A stretch of DNA of 34,667 bases from an uncultured Lachnospiraceae bacterium. Lineage in GTDB: Bacteria; Bacillota; Clostridia; Lachnospirales; Lachnospiraceae. The notes beneath the pieces are model-generated. The model made no database searches and was not told where the DNA came from. It saw only the letters and a list, made by a program, of their open reading frames with translations. The stretch lies in contig CALWLH010000049.1 of NCBI GenBank assembly GCA_944381475.1, positions 1 through 34,667 on the forward strand, read 5' to 3'. Shown piece after piece: positions 7,856 to 16,125 of this stretch (position 1 is the first letter of the stretch; the number at the start of each line of letters is the position of its first letter). A program made the translations under genes and the position numbers.

Positions 7856-9937
7856 ATGTCAAGAAATGTGATAAATTTTAACAAGGACTGGAGATTTTTA
7901 AAGCTGCCTCAGGAGGGGGGCTTTCGGGAGCTTTTGGTGCATCAGAATGCCTTCCCGGATTCGGACTGGGAGCAGGTTCAGCTTCCCCATACCTGGAATG
8001 CTGCGGACAGCGTCAGCGGGCGGACTGGGGTCTGCGAGGGAGGGGAGCATTATTACAGAGGGCTTGCCTGCTATCGCAAACGCTTTGAGATGGACTGCCC
8101 CGGCAAAAGGGTTTTTATCGAGTTTGGAGCCGCAGGCATCACGGCCCAGGTCTATGTCAATGAGCTGCTGCTGGGGGTACATGAGGGCGGGTATTCGGCG
8201 TTTCGCTTTGATATCACCGGCGCCCTAAAGCCCGGAGAGAATCTGATCTGCGTGAAGGTCAGCAATGCCCCCAGCGATTACATCCCGCCCATCACAGACC
8301 AGGGAGATTTTTCCAAGATGGGGGGCTTGTATCGGGATGTGAAGCTGATCGTTGTCAATCAGGTTCATATGGATCTGCTGGATTACGGCTCCAGCGGCGT
8401 ATACATCACCTCCCGCGACATTACCGGGGAGAGGGCGGATATCGAGATGGAGGTAAAGCTTGCAAATGACAACGCCATTCCAAAGGAGCTGCGGGTTCTG
8501 GCTGAAATTCGGGACATGGAGGGGCAGGTGGTCTCTGTAATGGATGGCGGCATCCGCCTGAAGGAACGGGAACGGGGCAGAGCTATTCTTCACGGAGAGA
8601 TAAAGAATCCAAAGCTGTGGCAGGGACGGGAAAATCCCTATCTGTACAGGGTAGACGTGACCCTTTATGACGGAGAGACCCCGGCAGATCAGGTGACGGA
8701 GCACTTTGGCATACGGAGCGTTTCCTTTGACGCTGAAAAGGGGTTTTATCTCAATGGAAAATATCTGGAGCTTCGGGGGGTGAACTACCACCAGGACAGC
8801 TATGAAAATGGCTGGGGGATGACGGATGAAGAGCGGGAACGGGACTATAAGATCATGGAGAATATGGGCTGCACCTCCCTGCGGATGGCCCATTATCAGC
8901 ACGCTCCCTATGAATACGCGCTCTCCGATCGGATGGGGCTGACGGTTTGGACGGAGCTGGGGATTGTCAACAAAATGTCCCCGGAGGATGAGAGGGATCC
9001 TGGGGTTTCAAAAGCATTTGCCGAGAATGCGCAGCAGCAGCTTACGGAGCTGATCAGGCAGAATTACAATCACCCCTCCATTATTGTGTGGGGGATTTCC
9101 AACGAGCTTTTTCAGATGTCGGACAGCATCTTTTCCCTTCATACTCAATTAAGCGCACTGGCCCGCAGGGAAGATGGGACGCGCCCCACGGTCTATGCGG
9201 ACAATCAGTTCTGGGGGAGATTTATGGAGCTTCCCTGCGACCTGGTGGGATATAACCGGTATTTTGGCTGGTATAAGGATGCGGGGCCCGCGGAAAAATT
9301 TGGGGAGTGGCTGGATGAATACCATGAGAAAAGAGAAGCCCGTCCCATCTGCCTTTCGGAATACGGCGGGGGCGGCGCCATTTCCCAGCACAAGGACAAT
9401 ATCCACTGGGAGAGTGAGATCGATCCCCTGGGGGAGCGCCACTATGAGAACTATCAGTCGGAGCTGCATGAAAAGATCTGGGCCCAGCTGGCGGCGCGCC
9501 GATACCTGTGGGGAAAATATATATGGTGTATGTTTGACTTCGCCTCCGACGGCAGGGAGGAGGGAGATACCAGGGGACAGAATGACAAGGGGCTGGCAAC
9601 CCGCGGGCGGGTTTTAAAGGACGCCTACTATTTTTATAAATCCGTTTGGAATAGGGAACCCATGGTATATATCACAGAGAAACGCTTTACGGAGCGCCCC
9701 TGTCATGTGCCCCGGGTGAAGGCCTATTCCAATGGGGAGAGCCTGGAGCTTTTTGTAAATGGGGTTTCCATGGGAATGGGCACACCCCAGGAGGATAACA
9801 GAACCGTTTTTGTCTGGAACGATGTTGAGCTGAGATCCGGTGAGGACAATCAGCTCTGGGTGAGCGCCTCCTTTTCTGATGGGAGCGTTCTCGCAGACAG
9901 TGCCGTTTGGAGAGGCGTGAAAAAAGCAGATACTTAG
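7856..9937 (+). CDS. Glycoside hydrolase family 2 protein (beta-galactosidase/beta-glucuronidase-like)
   Basis: From ATG 7856 the product is 693 residues and starts MSRNVINFNKDWRF, the usual beginning of compact GH2 enzymes. A TTG at 7826 lies very close after a GGCAGGGAG-like site and is an alternative start. The domains are an N-terminal jelly-roll sugar-binding domain (about 1-170), an immunoglobulin-like domain (about 170-285) and a TIM barrel (about 290-600). The general acid/base is Glu417 in WGISNE and the nucleophile is Glu502 in CLSEYGGGG. A short beta-rich tail follows. There is no signal peptide, so it is cytoplasmic and should hydrolyse imported beta-glycosides. The exact sugar cannot be read from the sequence. 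It has its own promoter and no sugar transporter or regulator beside it. Confidence 0.88.
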   Translation: MSRNVINFNKDWRFLKLPQEGGFRELLVHQNAFPDSDWEQVQLPHTWNAADSVSGRTGVCEGGEHYYRGLACYRKRFEMDCPGKRVFIEFGAAGITAQVYVNELLLGVHEGGYSAFRFDITGALKPGENLICVKVSNAPSDYIPPITDQGDFSKMGGLYRDVKLIVVNQVHMDLLDYGSSGVYITSRDITGERADIEMEVKLANDNAIPKELRVLAEIRDMEGQVVSVMDGGIRLKERERGRAILHGEIKNPKLWQGRENPYLYRVDVTLYDGETPADQVTEHFGIRSVSFDAEKGFYLNGKYLELRGVNYHQDSYENGWGMTDEERERDYKIMENMGCTSLRMAHYQHAPYEYALSDRMGLTVWTELGIVNKMSPEDERDPGVSKAFAENAQQQLTELIRQNYNHPSIIVWGISNELFQMSDSIFSLHTQLSALARREDGTRPTVYADNQFWGRFMELPCDLVGYNRYFGWYKDAGPAEKFGEWLDEYHEKREARPICLSEYGGGGAISQHKDNIHWESEIDPLGERHYENYQSELHEKIWAQLAARRYLWGKYIWCMFDFASDGREEGDTRGQNDKGLATRGRVLKDAYYFYKSVWNREPMVYITEKRFTERPCHVPRVKAYSNGESLELFVNGVSMGMGTPQEDNRTVFVWNDVELRSGEDNQLWVSASFSDGSVLADSAVWRGVKKADT

Positions 9938-9947
9938 AGCAGGAACA

Positions 9948-9973
9948 GGGGCTGCCCGTCTTTGGGCAGCCCC
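9948..9973. terminator. Stem-loop between convergent genes
   Basis: GGGGCTGCCC (9948-9957) and GGGCAGCCCC (9964-9973) form a perfect 10-bp GC-rich stem with a 6-base loop. The tail has few T residues on either strand. It sits between the stops of the glycosidase and the anti-sigma gene and could serve both. Confidence 0.6.
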
Positions 9974-9980
9974 TTCATGC

Positions 9981-11174
9981 TTATTCAATCACCCAGGTGG
10001 TTTTTCCATCATCGCTGATAAAAGCCCGGCTCATCTCATAAGCGCCCTCTACCACGTTTCCGGCTTGGGTATCGATGGTCCCTGTAAACTGTATGATCAC
10101 CAGATCCCCCTCCCCCAGATTGGCAAAATCAATATACCGGCTGATCCGCAGATCCTCCAGGGGGATCTGAAAAACCATGCCCTCTTCCGGAACGGAGCAT
10201 AAAATGGAGTCGTCCACCAGTATATAGTCCTCCGTAATCCCTGTGATGGTGCCGGTCAGGGAATAGCTGTAGGGCTCCGGGCTGGCGCTTTCTCCCTGCT
10301 CTGCGGCGTAGGAGATGATCTCTGCGGCGGCCTCCTCTCCGATATGGAAGATATAGGCCCAGTCAAAAATGTTGGTCCAAAGATATCCATCGGCGGTGAC
10401 GGCGAAAACCTGCTTATAAACCCCCAGGGCCTGGGAGGTGGCCGTAAAGCGGATAGAGGCTCTGCCCTCCAGACTCCAGGTATCATCCTGAATGAAGTCT
10501 GCGCCCCGGCAGCTGTCCAGAATTTCCCAGATATATGCATCATCCTTTAAGCTGAAGGTTCCCTGTTCGGTATAGGCTTCGTAACGGGTGAAACGCTCAA
10601 GACGCAAATTCTGCGTCAGGGTATAGCCCTCCAGGATTTCCCCCAGGTTTCCAGGAGCAGCAAATTCACTGTGCATGAAAATATAAAACTGATCCTCCAG
10701 CTTTGCTGCCACCATCAGCTCCGGGGAAATCCCGGTGATCTGGTAAATTTCTACATCCATCCGGTGCTCCTGATCCTCGTAGGAATCATATCCTGCGGCT
10801 TCACCAGTGCCCAGGGCCTCTCCCAGAAGGGATGGATCCGTTTGCCTGCCTCGGGAGCGAAAGCTTCGTCCCTCAAAGGTCAGCTGGGTGTACTTCTCAG
10901 AGGTAGTCTTGTATTCCCACGGCCATTCAATGTTTGCTGCTTCCTCTGTGACTAAGGCGTCCCTGTAGGTCCGTGTAATTCCCCCGATGGTAATGGTGGC
11001 GGCCTTGTTCATGCGGGAGGCAGCCAGGCCGGCCAAAAGCACAAGGACGCCGCAGGCCGCAATTATCCCCGTCTTGATCCAGGTGTGTTTCTTCTTTTGG
11101 GGCGGAATATCCGCATTCTCCACGTAAGCGGCGTCCGCCAGCTCCATTTTATCTAATAACTCATGACCTCTCAT
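9981..11174 (-). CDS. Membrane-anchored anti-sigma-type protein
   Basis: The start is ATG at 11174-11172, which overlaps the TGA of the sigma gene as ATGA. Longer upstream reading lies within that gene. The 397-residue product has a short cytoplasmic N-terminus (MRGHELLDKMELADAAYVE) that resembles the sigma-binding part of clostridial anti-sigma proteins. One membrane segment follows at about 35-53, and then a large extracytoplasmic domain of about 340 residues with no recognised fold. The order (ECF sigma then single-pass partner, translationally coupled) is that of sigma/anti-sigma pairs, where the outer domain senses an envelope signal. There is no zinc HxxxCxxC motif in the N-terminal region, so it is not a ZAS-type anti-sigma. 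Confidence 0.75.
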   Translation of the reverse strand: MRGHELLDKMELADAAYVENADIPPQKKKHTWIKTGIIAACGVLVLLAGLAASRMNKAATITIGGITRTYRDALVTEEAANIEWPWEYKTTSEKYTQLTFEGRSFRSRGRQTDPSLLGEALGTGEAAGYDSYEDQEHRMDVEIYQITGISPELMVAAKLEDQFYIFMHSEFAAPGNLGEILEGYTLTQNLRLERFTRYEAYTEQGTFSLKDDAYIWEILDSCRGADFIQDDTWSLEGRASIRFTATSQALGVYKQVFAVTADGYLWTNIFDWAYIFHIGEEAAAEIISYAAEQGESASPEPYSYSLTGTITGITEDYILVDDSILCSVPEEGMVFQIPLEDLRISRYIDFANLGEGDLVIIQFTGTIDTQAGNVVEGAYEMSRAFISDDGKTTWVIE

Positions 11175-11731
11175 AAATGATATCCCTCCTTTTCCAGATA
11201 TGTTCTCAGCTGATTGCGGCACCGGAAAAGCACCGATTTTACCTTGCTCTCGGAAAGCGCAAAGCGTCTGGAGATCTGGGCAATGGAATCCAGATACCAG
11301 TAGCGGCGCAGAAAAATATTTCGGTTCTCCTCCTTCAGGGTGCTGAGGAAGCCGTTGATGGCCTCCCCCAGCAGCATGTCGTCTATGCGGCATTCGGTAT
11401 CATCCGGGGCCGGTATGCACTGTTCCATCTCTGCGCTTAGCTGGCAGATATGGGCGCTGCGCTTGAGCTGACTGCGGCTGCGGCAGCAATTTAAGGAGAT
11501 GTGCCTGGTAATCCTGGCCAGAAATGCGTACAGATAGCTTTTCGGCTCATGGGGAGGAATGCGCATCCAGGCTTCCATGTAGGTGTCGTTTTCACACTCC
11601 TCCGCCGTCTGCGCATCGCCCACGATGCCCTGGGACAGAGACCGCAGGCGCTTTCCGTATTTTTCCCAGGTGTGCCTGATGGCTGCCTCGTCGCGGTTCA
11701 GATACAGTTGGACAATCGCCCCATCCTCCAT
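11171..11731 (-). CDS. ECF-type RNA polymerase sigma factor
   Basis: ATG 11731 follows AGGAGGT by about 8 bases. The 186-residue product has a sigma-70 region 2 at about 15-85 (core-binding helices and the AEECENDTYMEAW segment) and a region 4 helix-turn-helix at about 125-180 (ending SESKVKSVLFRCRNQLRTYL). The linker between them is short. This is the two-domain ECF layout. It would direct RNA polymerase to a small regulon, often including its own operon. It is followed by the coupled single-pass protein that should hold it inactive. Its promoter region is shared with the divergent MarR gene. Confidence 0.88.
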   Translation of the reverse strand: MEDGAIVQLYLNRDEAAIRHTWEKYGKRLRSLSQGIVGDAQTAEECENDTYMEAWMRIPPHEPKSYLYAFLARITRHISLNCCRSRSQLKRSAHICQLSAEMEQCIPAPDDTECRIDDMLLGEAINGFLSTLKEENRNIFLRRYWYLDSIAQISRRFALSESKVKSVLFRCRNQLRTYLEKEGYHL

Positions 11732-11852
11732 GGATTTTACCTCCTGTTCTCGTATTTGAAGGGCCTTCACCTTTATAAGCACCATTTTAGTCTAAGGGGT
11801 TGCATAATAAAAGATTCTTTTCAAACTTTTTAAAAGTAAAAACAAAATAAAA

Positions 11853-11884
11853 TCAATTGCACGCTATTGACAGCTGGCAATTGA
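11853..11884. promoter_or_regulatory. Candidate MarR operator
   Basis: TCAATTGC (11853-11860) and GCAATTGA (11877-11884) are exact 8-bp inverted arms with a 16-base centre. They overlap the -35 element of the marR promoter, a position suited to autorepression. Confidence 0.55.
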
Positions 11885-11895
11885 AGTGGTATGCT
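11867..11895 (+). promoter_or_regulatory. Promoter of the MarR gene
   Basis: TTGACA (11867-11872), a 17-base spacer, and TATGCT (11890-11895). Start of transcription would be about 20 bases before ATG 11921. Confidence 0.65.
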
Positions 11896-11920
11896 TTCAC
11901 TGTAAAAAAGGAGGATCCCC

Positions 11921-12349
11921 ATGCTGAATGAACCCTTACGCTGCGGCGAGCTGATGAAGCGTATTTTTGATATTTTTGAGGCCAGGGCCAACGGAACCCT
12001 GCAGGAACAGGACGTCACCCTGTCCCAGATGAAAATGCTGGCTTGTCTGGATCATGCGCCGGACAGCTCCGCCACCTTAAAGGAGCTGGAGAGATATTTG
12101 GACTCGTCCCAGGCCACCATCGCAGGTATCGCTGTCAGACTGGAAAAGAAGGGGCTGATCCACAGCTATATAGATGCCAAGGATCGGCGCATCAAGCATG
12201 TGCGTCTGTCCGAGGCGGGAAGAACCCTGTGCAGCAGCGCAAAGGCCACAGTGGACGACTGGGAGAACTGGCTGTTAAGCTGCCTGGAGCCTGGAGAGAA
12301 GGAGGAGCTGGTAAGGCTTCTGGGGAAGGTATATAGTCATTTGCAGTGA
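11921..12349 (+). CDS. MarR family transcriptional regulator
   Basis: ATG 11921 follows AAGGAGG by 7 bases. The 142-residue product has a winged helix at about 35-105: TLSQMKMLACL, a recognition helix around SSQATIAGIAVRLEKKGLI, and a wing containing DAKDRRIKHVRLSEAG, which matches the D-x-R-x(5)-L-(T/S)-x-x-G MarR pattern. It should act as a dimeric repressor released by small molecules. The next genes are an ABC exporter pair on the same strand after about 110 bases, a common arrangement in which MarR controls the exporter. A GC hairpin (GCCTGCC/GGCAGGC) follows the stop near 12354-12372 and may reduce readthrough. Confidence 0.88.
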   Translation: MLNEPLRCGELMKRIFDIFEARANGTLQEQDVTLSQMKMLACLDHAPDSSATLKELERYLDSSQATIAGIAVRLEKKGLIHSYIDAKDRRIKHVRLSEAGRTLCSSAKATVDDWENWLLSCLEPGEKEELVRLLGKVYSHLQ

Positions 12350-12462
12350 GAAGCCTGCCCGGGCGGCAGGCCCTTGCTTCACCCAAATCAAAAGCTTGCT
12401 TTTAAACGTAAACATTTAATAGTAGGCTTTTAAATATAAAGTACACAGAAAGGATTATGGAT

Positions 12463-13810
12463 ATGATAAAAACATTGGCACGCTACATTGGCGAATATAG
12501 AAGAGAATCCATCCTGACGCCGTTTTTTACGGCCTTAGAGGTATTGATGGAGGTACTGATTCCCTTTGTCACCGCCTCCATCATCGACAAGGGCATTGAG
12601 ACCGGGGATATGCACAAGGTTCTGCTTTACGGCGGTATCATGCTGGCATTGGCTTTTTTGAGCCTGTTTTTCGGGGTGCAGGCGGGAAGATATGGGGCCG
12701 CTGCCTCCACCGGCTTTGCCGCAAATCTCCGGGACGGAATGTATGAGAATATACAGACCTTCTCCTTCTCAAATATTGACAAGTTCAGCACCGCCGGTCT
12801 GGTGACCCGTATGACCACCGATGTGACCAACCTGCAGAATGCCTATCAGATGATGCTTCGGATTGCAGTGCGGGCCCCCTTGACACTGATTTGCAGCATG
12901 GTCATGTGCTTTCTCATCAATATGCGGCTCAGCCTGGTTTTCCTGGCAGCCCTCGTTGTTCTGGCTGGTGTTCTCACCGTGATCGTCCGTAAAACCATGC
13001 CCATTTTCAAACAGGTTTTTCATCAGTATGATGCGTTAAACGCCAGCGTCCAGGAGAACGTCTCCGCCATTCGTGTGGTGAAGGCCTATGTCCGGGAGGA
13101 CTATGAGAACAGGAAGTTTGGAAAAGCCGCAGAGGCCCTTTATAATCTCTCTGTGAAGGCCGAGTCCATTCAGGCCCTGAACAATCCGGTGATGATGCTG
13201 GTTGTGTACGGATGCATCATCACCCTGTCCTGGCTGGGCGCGCATTTCATTGTAGCGGGTACCCTGACAACAGGAAATCTTACATCTCTGTTCAGCTATG
13301 TCATCAGTATGCTTATGTCCCTGATGATGCTGTCTATGATTTTCGTTATGCTCTCCATGAGCATGGCCAGCGCGGAACGTATTGCGGAGGTGCTGGAGGA
13401 AAGGCCGGATCTGACAAATCAGGAACAGCCCCTGGGGGAGGTGGCCGATGGAAGCATCGACTTTAACCATGTGCGCTTTTCCTATAAGAAGGGCAGCGGC
13501 GAGGACGCTCTCCAGGATATCAATCTTCACATAGAATCCGGGGAGACCATCGGCATCATCGGCGCCACAGGCTGCGGCAAGTCCAGCCTGGTAAGTCTTA
13601 TCAGCAGGCTGTATGATGTGACAGAGGGCTCCGTGCTGGTGGGAGGCCGGGATTTCCAGTATCGAACATGCGGACCGGATTCTTGTTCTGGAGGATGGCC
13701 GGGTAAGAGGCTTTGACACCCATGAGAATCTGCTGCGGACAAATCCTATTTACCGTGAGATTTATGAAGCCCAGATGCAGGGGGGCGGAGATTTTGACCA
13801 GCCCGCATAA
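12463..13810 (+). pseudogene. ABC exporter subunit A with an internal deletion of the ATPase core
   Basis: ATG 12463 lies 8 bases after AAAGGA; ATG 12457 is too close. The membrane domain is complete (six segments, about residues 1-310), and Walker A (GATGCGKSS) is present. After VLVGGRD the sequence jumps directly to [17 protein letters not shown], which is the region after the switch histidine. The Q-loop, signature, Walker B, D-loop and H-loop are therefore missing, about 110-140 codons. The joint at about 13648-13657 also shifts the frame: the original frame ends early at TGA 13714-13716, while the true C-terminus (to QPA) is read in another frame to TAA 13808-13810. By its position and tail it was the degenerate-site partner of the intact gene at 13874. 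The product cannot hydrolyse ATP normally. Confidence 0.88.
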
Positions 13811-13873
13811 AACCTCCCGGGGGAAGCAGATTTTTGGAAGTCCCTGACAAGAAAAGGAAAGGAGAAAACCCTG

Positions 13874-15751
13874 ATGAAGCAAAGCAAAGAAAACAGCAAG
13901 CTTGCCGTACTGAAACGGATTATTGTATACGTGCTAAAAAATTATAAATATTCCTGCCTGGCGGTGGTGCTGGGAATCATCGGCTCATCCCTGGCAACCC
14001 TCAGCATGAATTTGTTTATGCAAAGACTGATTGATGACTATATCCTGCCCCTGACCAGGGCGGCCATACCGGACTACTCCCCCCTTGCCCAGGCCCTTAT
14101 AAAGCTGGCGGCGGTGCTGGCGGTGGGTATCCTGTGCGCCTATGCCTATAACCGGATCATGGTGAATGTGAGCCAGGGAATTATGAAGAGGATGCGTATG
14201 GAGATGTTTGAGACCATGGGATCCCTGCCCATCAAATACTTCGACACCCATGCCCACGGGGACATCATGTCGGTGTACACCAACGATATCGACACCTTAA
14301 GACAGCTTGTCAGCCAGAGTATGCCCCAGATTGTAAACTCCTGCATCACCCTGATATCCACCCTGATCAGCATGGTGGTTTTAAATATTCCCCTGACCCT
14401 GGTTTCTCTGGCGATGGTGGCAGTGATGCTGGGAGCCACCTCCAAGCTCAGTGCTCTTTCGGGACAGTATTTTGTAAGGCAGCAGAAGGATCTGGGGGCG
14501 CTGAACGGTTATATTGAGGAGATGATGGAGGGTCAGAAGGTGGTGAAGGTCTTCTGTCATGAAGAAAAAAGTCTGGAGGGCTTCAGAAATCGGAACAGCG
14601 CCCTCCGGGAAAGCGCAAAGAAGGCCAATAGCATCGCCAACATCTCCATGCCGGTAAACGCGAACCTGGCAAATATCAGCTATGTGCTCTGCGCGGTGGT
14701 GGGCAGCATCCTGGCGCTGAATGGATATGGCGGCCTGACCATCGGCACGCTGGTGGCCTTTTTGAACCTGAACAAGAGCTTCTCCTCTCCCATAACCCAG
14801 GTTAGTATGCAGGTAAACAGCATTGTCATGGCGGTGGCAGGCGCGGAGCGTGTGTTTGCCCTGCAGGATGAAGCGCCGGAGGAGGATCATGGCTATGTGG
14901 AGCTGGTGAATGTGGTGGAAAATCCGGACGGCTCCCTGGCTGAGACAAAGGAAAAGACCAATGTGTGGGCCTGGAGGCATCCCCACAGTGCGGATGGCAC
15001 TGTTACCTATACAAAGCTTTTGGGGGATGTGACCTTTGACGGAGTGGATTTTGGCTATACCGATGATAAGATGGTGCTCCATGACATCCGGATGTACGCA
15101 GCGCCGGGACAGAAGATCGCCTTTGTGGGCTCCACCGGCGCCGGAAAGACCACCATCACCAACCTGATCAACCGGTTTTATGACATCCAGGACGGGAAGA
15201 TCCGCTACGACGGCATCAATATCAATAAGATTAAAAAGCCGGATCTGCGCCGCTCCCTGGGGATAGTGCTGCAGGATACCTGCCTCTTTACCGGAACCGT
15301 GATGGAGAATATCCGCTATGGCCGCCTGGAGGCCACGGATGAGGAATGCGTGGCTGCCGCAAAGCTGGCGGGGGCGGACAGCTTCATCCGGCGTCTGCCG
15401 GAGGGGTATGACACGGTGCTGACGGGAAGCGGCGCCAATCTGTCCCAGGGACAGCGCCAGCTTTTGGCCATCGCCCGGGCTGCCGTGGCGGATCCCCCGG
15501 TACTGATCTTGGATGAAGCCACATCCTCCATTGATACCCGCACCGAGCGGCTGGTACAGCAGGGCTTGGACGCCCTGATGAAGGGACGTACCTCCTTCGT
15601 CATCGCCCACAGGCTCTCCACCGTACAGAATTCCGACTGCATCATGGTTATGGAGCAGGGCCGGATCATTGAGCGGGGCACCCATGAGACGCTGATGGAG
15701 CAGAAGGGGCGGTACTATCAGCTTTACACTGGAAATGCCATTGGCGGGTAA
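13874..15751 (+). CDS. Heterodimeric ABC exporter subunit B (TM288/BmrD-like)
   Basis: ATG 13874 follows AAGGAGA. The 625-residue half-transporter has a six-segment membrane domain (about 15-320) and an ATPase domain. Walker A is GSTGAGKT (419-426), the Q-loop is Gln467, the signature is the variant LSQGQ (523-527), Walker B is VLILDE (543-548) with the catalytic Glu, and the switch His is His579. LSQGQ with an intact Glu and His is typical of the subunit that carries the consensus catalytic residues in heterodimeric exporters such as TM287/288. A roughly 50-residue insertion lies between the two domains (about 335-385). Its natural partner is the preceding gene, which is broken, so it may now work as a homodimer, pair with another subunit, or be silent. 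Confidence 0.9.
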   Translation: MKQSKENSKLAVLKRIIVYVLKNYKYSCLAVVLGIIGSSLATLSMNLFMQRLIDDYILPLTRAAIPDYSPLAQALIKLAAVLAVGILCAYAYNRIMVNVSQGIMKRMRMEMFETMGSLPIKYFDTHAHGDIMSVYTNDIDTLRQLVSQSMPQIVNSCITLISTLISMVVLNIPLTLVSLAMVAVMLGATSKLSALSGQYFVRQQKDLGALNGYIEEMMEGQKVVKVFCHEEKSLEGFRNRNSALRESAKKANSIANISMPVNANLANISYVLCAVVGSILALNGYGGLTIGTLVAFLNLNKSFSSPITQVSMQVNSIVMAVAGAERVFALQDEAPEEDHGYVELVNVVENPDGSLAETKEKTNVWAWRHPHSADGTVTYTKLLGDVTFDGVDFGYTDDKMVLHDIRMYAAPGQKIAFVGSTGAGKTTITNLINRFYDIQDGKIRYDGININKIKKPDLRRSLGIVLQDTCLFTGTVMENIRYGRLEATDEECVAAAKLAGADSFIRRLPEGYDTVLTGSGANLSQGQRQLLAIARAAVADPPVLILDEATSSIDTRTERLVQQGLDALMKGRTSFVIAHRLSTVQNSDCIMVMEQGRIIERGTHETLMEQKGRYYQLYTGNAIGG

Positions 15752-15916
15752 ATGAAAATCAAATTGGAATACAGTGATGGATATCATAAATATACGCAAA
15801 ATCTATTTTTTATCAGGGTACAGCTTATTCGGCTGCCCCGAATATTCGATTCAATTCCTCTACAGCAGATTCGTCGGCAAAGGCCAGAATATTTCTGCAT
15901 AACTCCATAGCGACTG

Positions 15917-15963
15917 AAAAGACCTGAATTCTACTTTTGATGTAAAATCCAGGTCTTTTTAAT
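15917..15963 (+). terminator. Rho-independent terminator after the ABC exporter genes
   Basis: AAAAGACCTG (15917-15926) pairs with CAGGTCTTTT (15950-15959), followed by further T residues. The loop of about 23 bases is large. Confidence 0.7.
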
Positions 15964-16042
15964 TTTCAAAGTTATCTGCTCGGGATTTCTAATAATAATG
16001 TGATTGAAGCCCCTCAAAGTGCATATAATTTTGTGATCAGGC

Positions 16043-16071
16043 TTGTAATTTTTATAGCTTTCATATATAAT
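16043..16071 (+). promoter_or_regulatory. Promoter of the DUF4143 ATPase gene
   Basis: TTGTAA (16043-16048), a 17-base spacer and a perfect TATAAT (16066-16071). Confidence 0.6.
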
Positions 16072-16125
16072 AAAAATGTGATAAAAATCACGAAATCTCT
16101 TATTAAAGTGCGATGAGGTGTGTGC

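Larger units (their letters stand above)
15752..16125. other. Intergenic region with terminator, promoter and a possible gene scrap
   Basis: No full gene is visible. On the minus strand 15825-15908 encodes 27 residues (ATG to TAA, including ADESAVEELNRIFG) that look protein-like. It may be the tail of a lost gene, but it has no ribosome site. A terminator is at 15917-15960 and a promoter for the ATPase gene at 16043-16071. Confidence 0.45.

Noticed and set aside
14381-15799. Long minus-strand open frame opposite the ABC exporter gene
   Set aside because: It mirrors the codon structure of a clearly real gene on the + strand, has a His/Gly-rich composition typical of antisense frames, and has no ribosome site.
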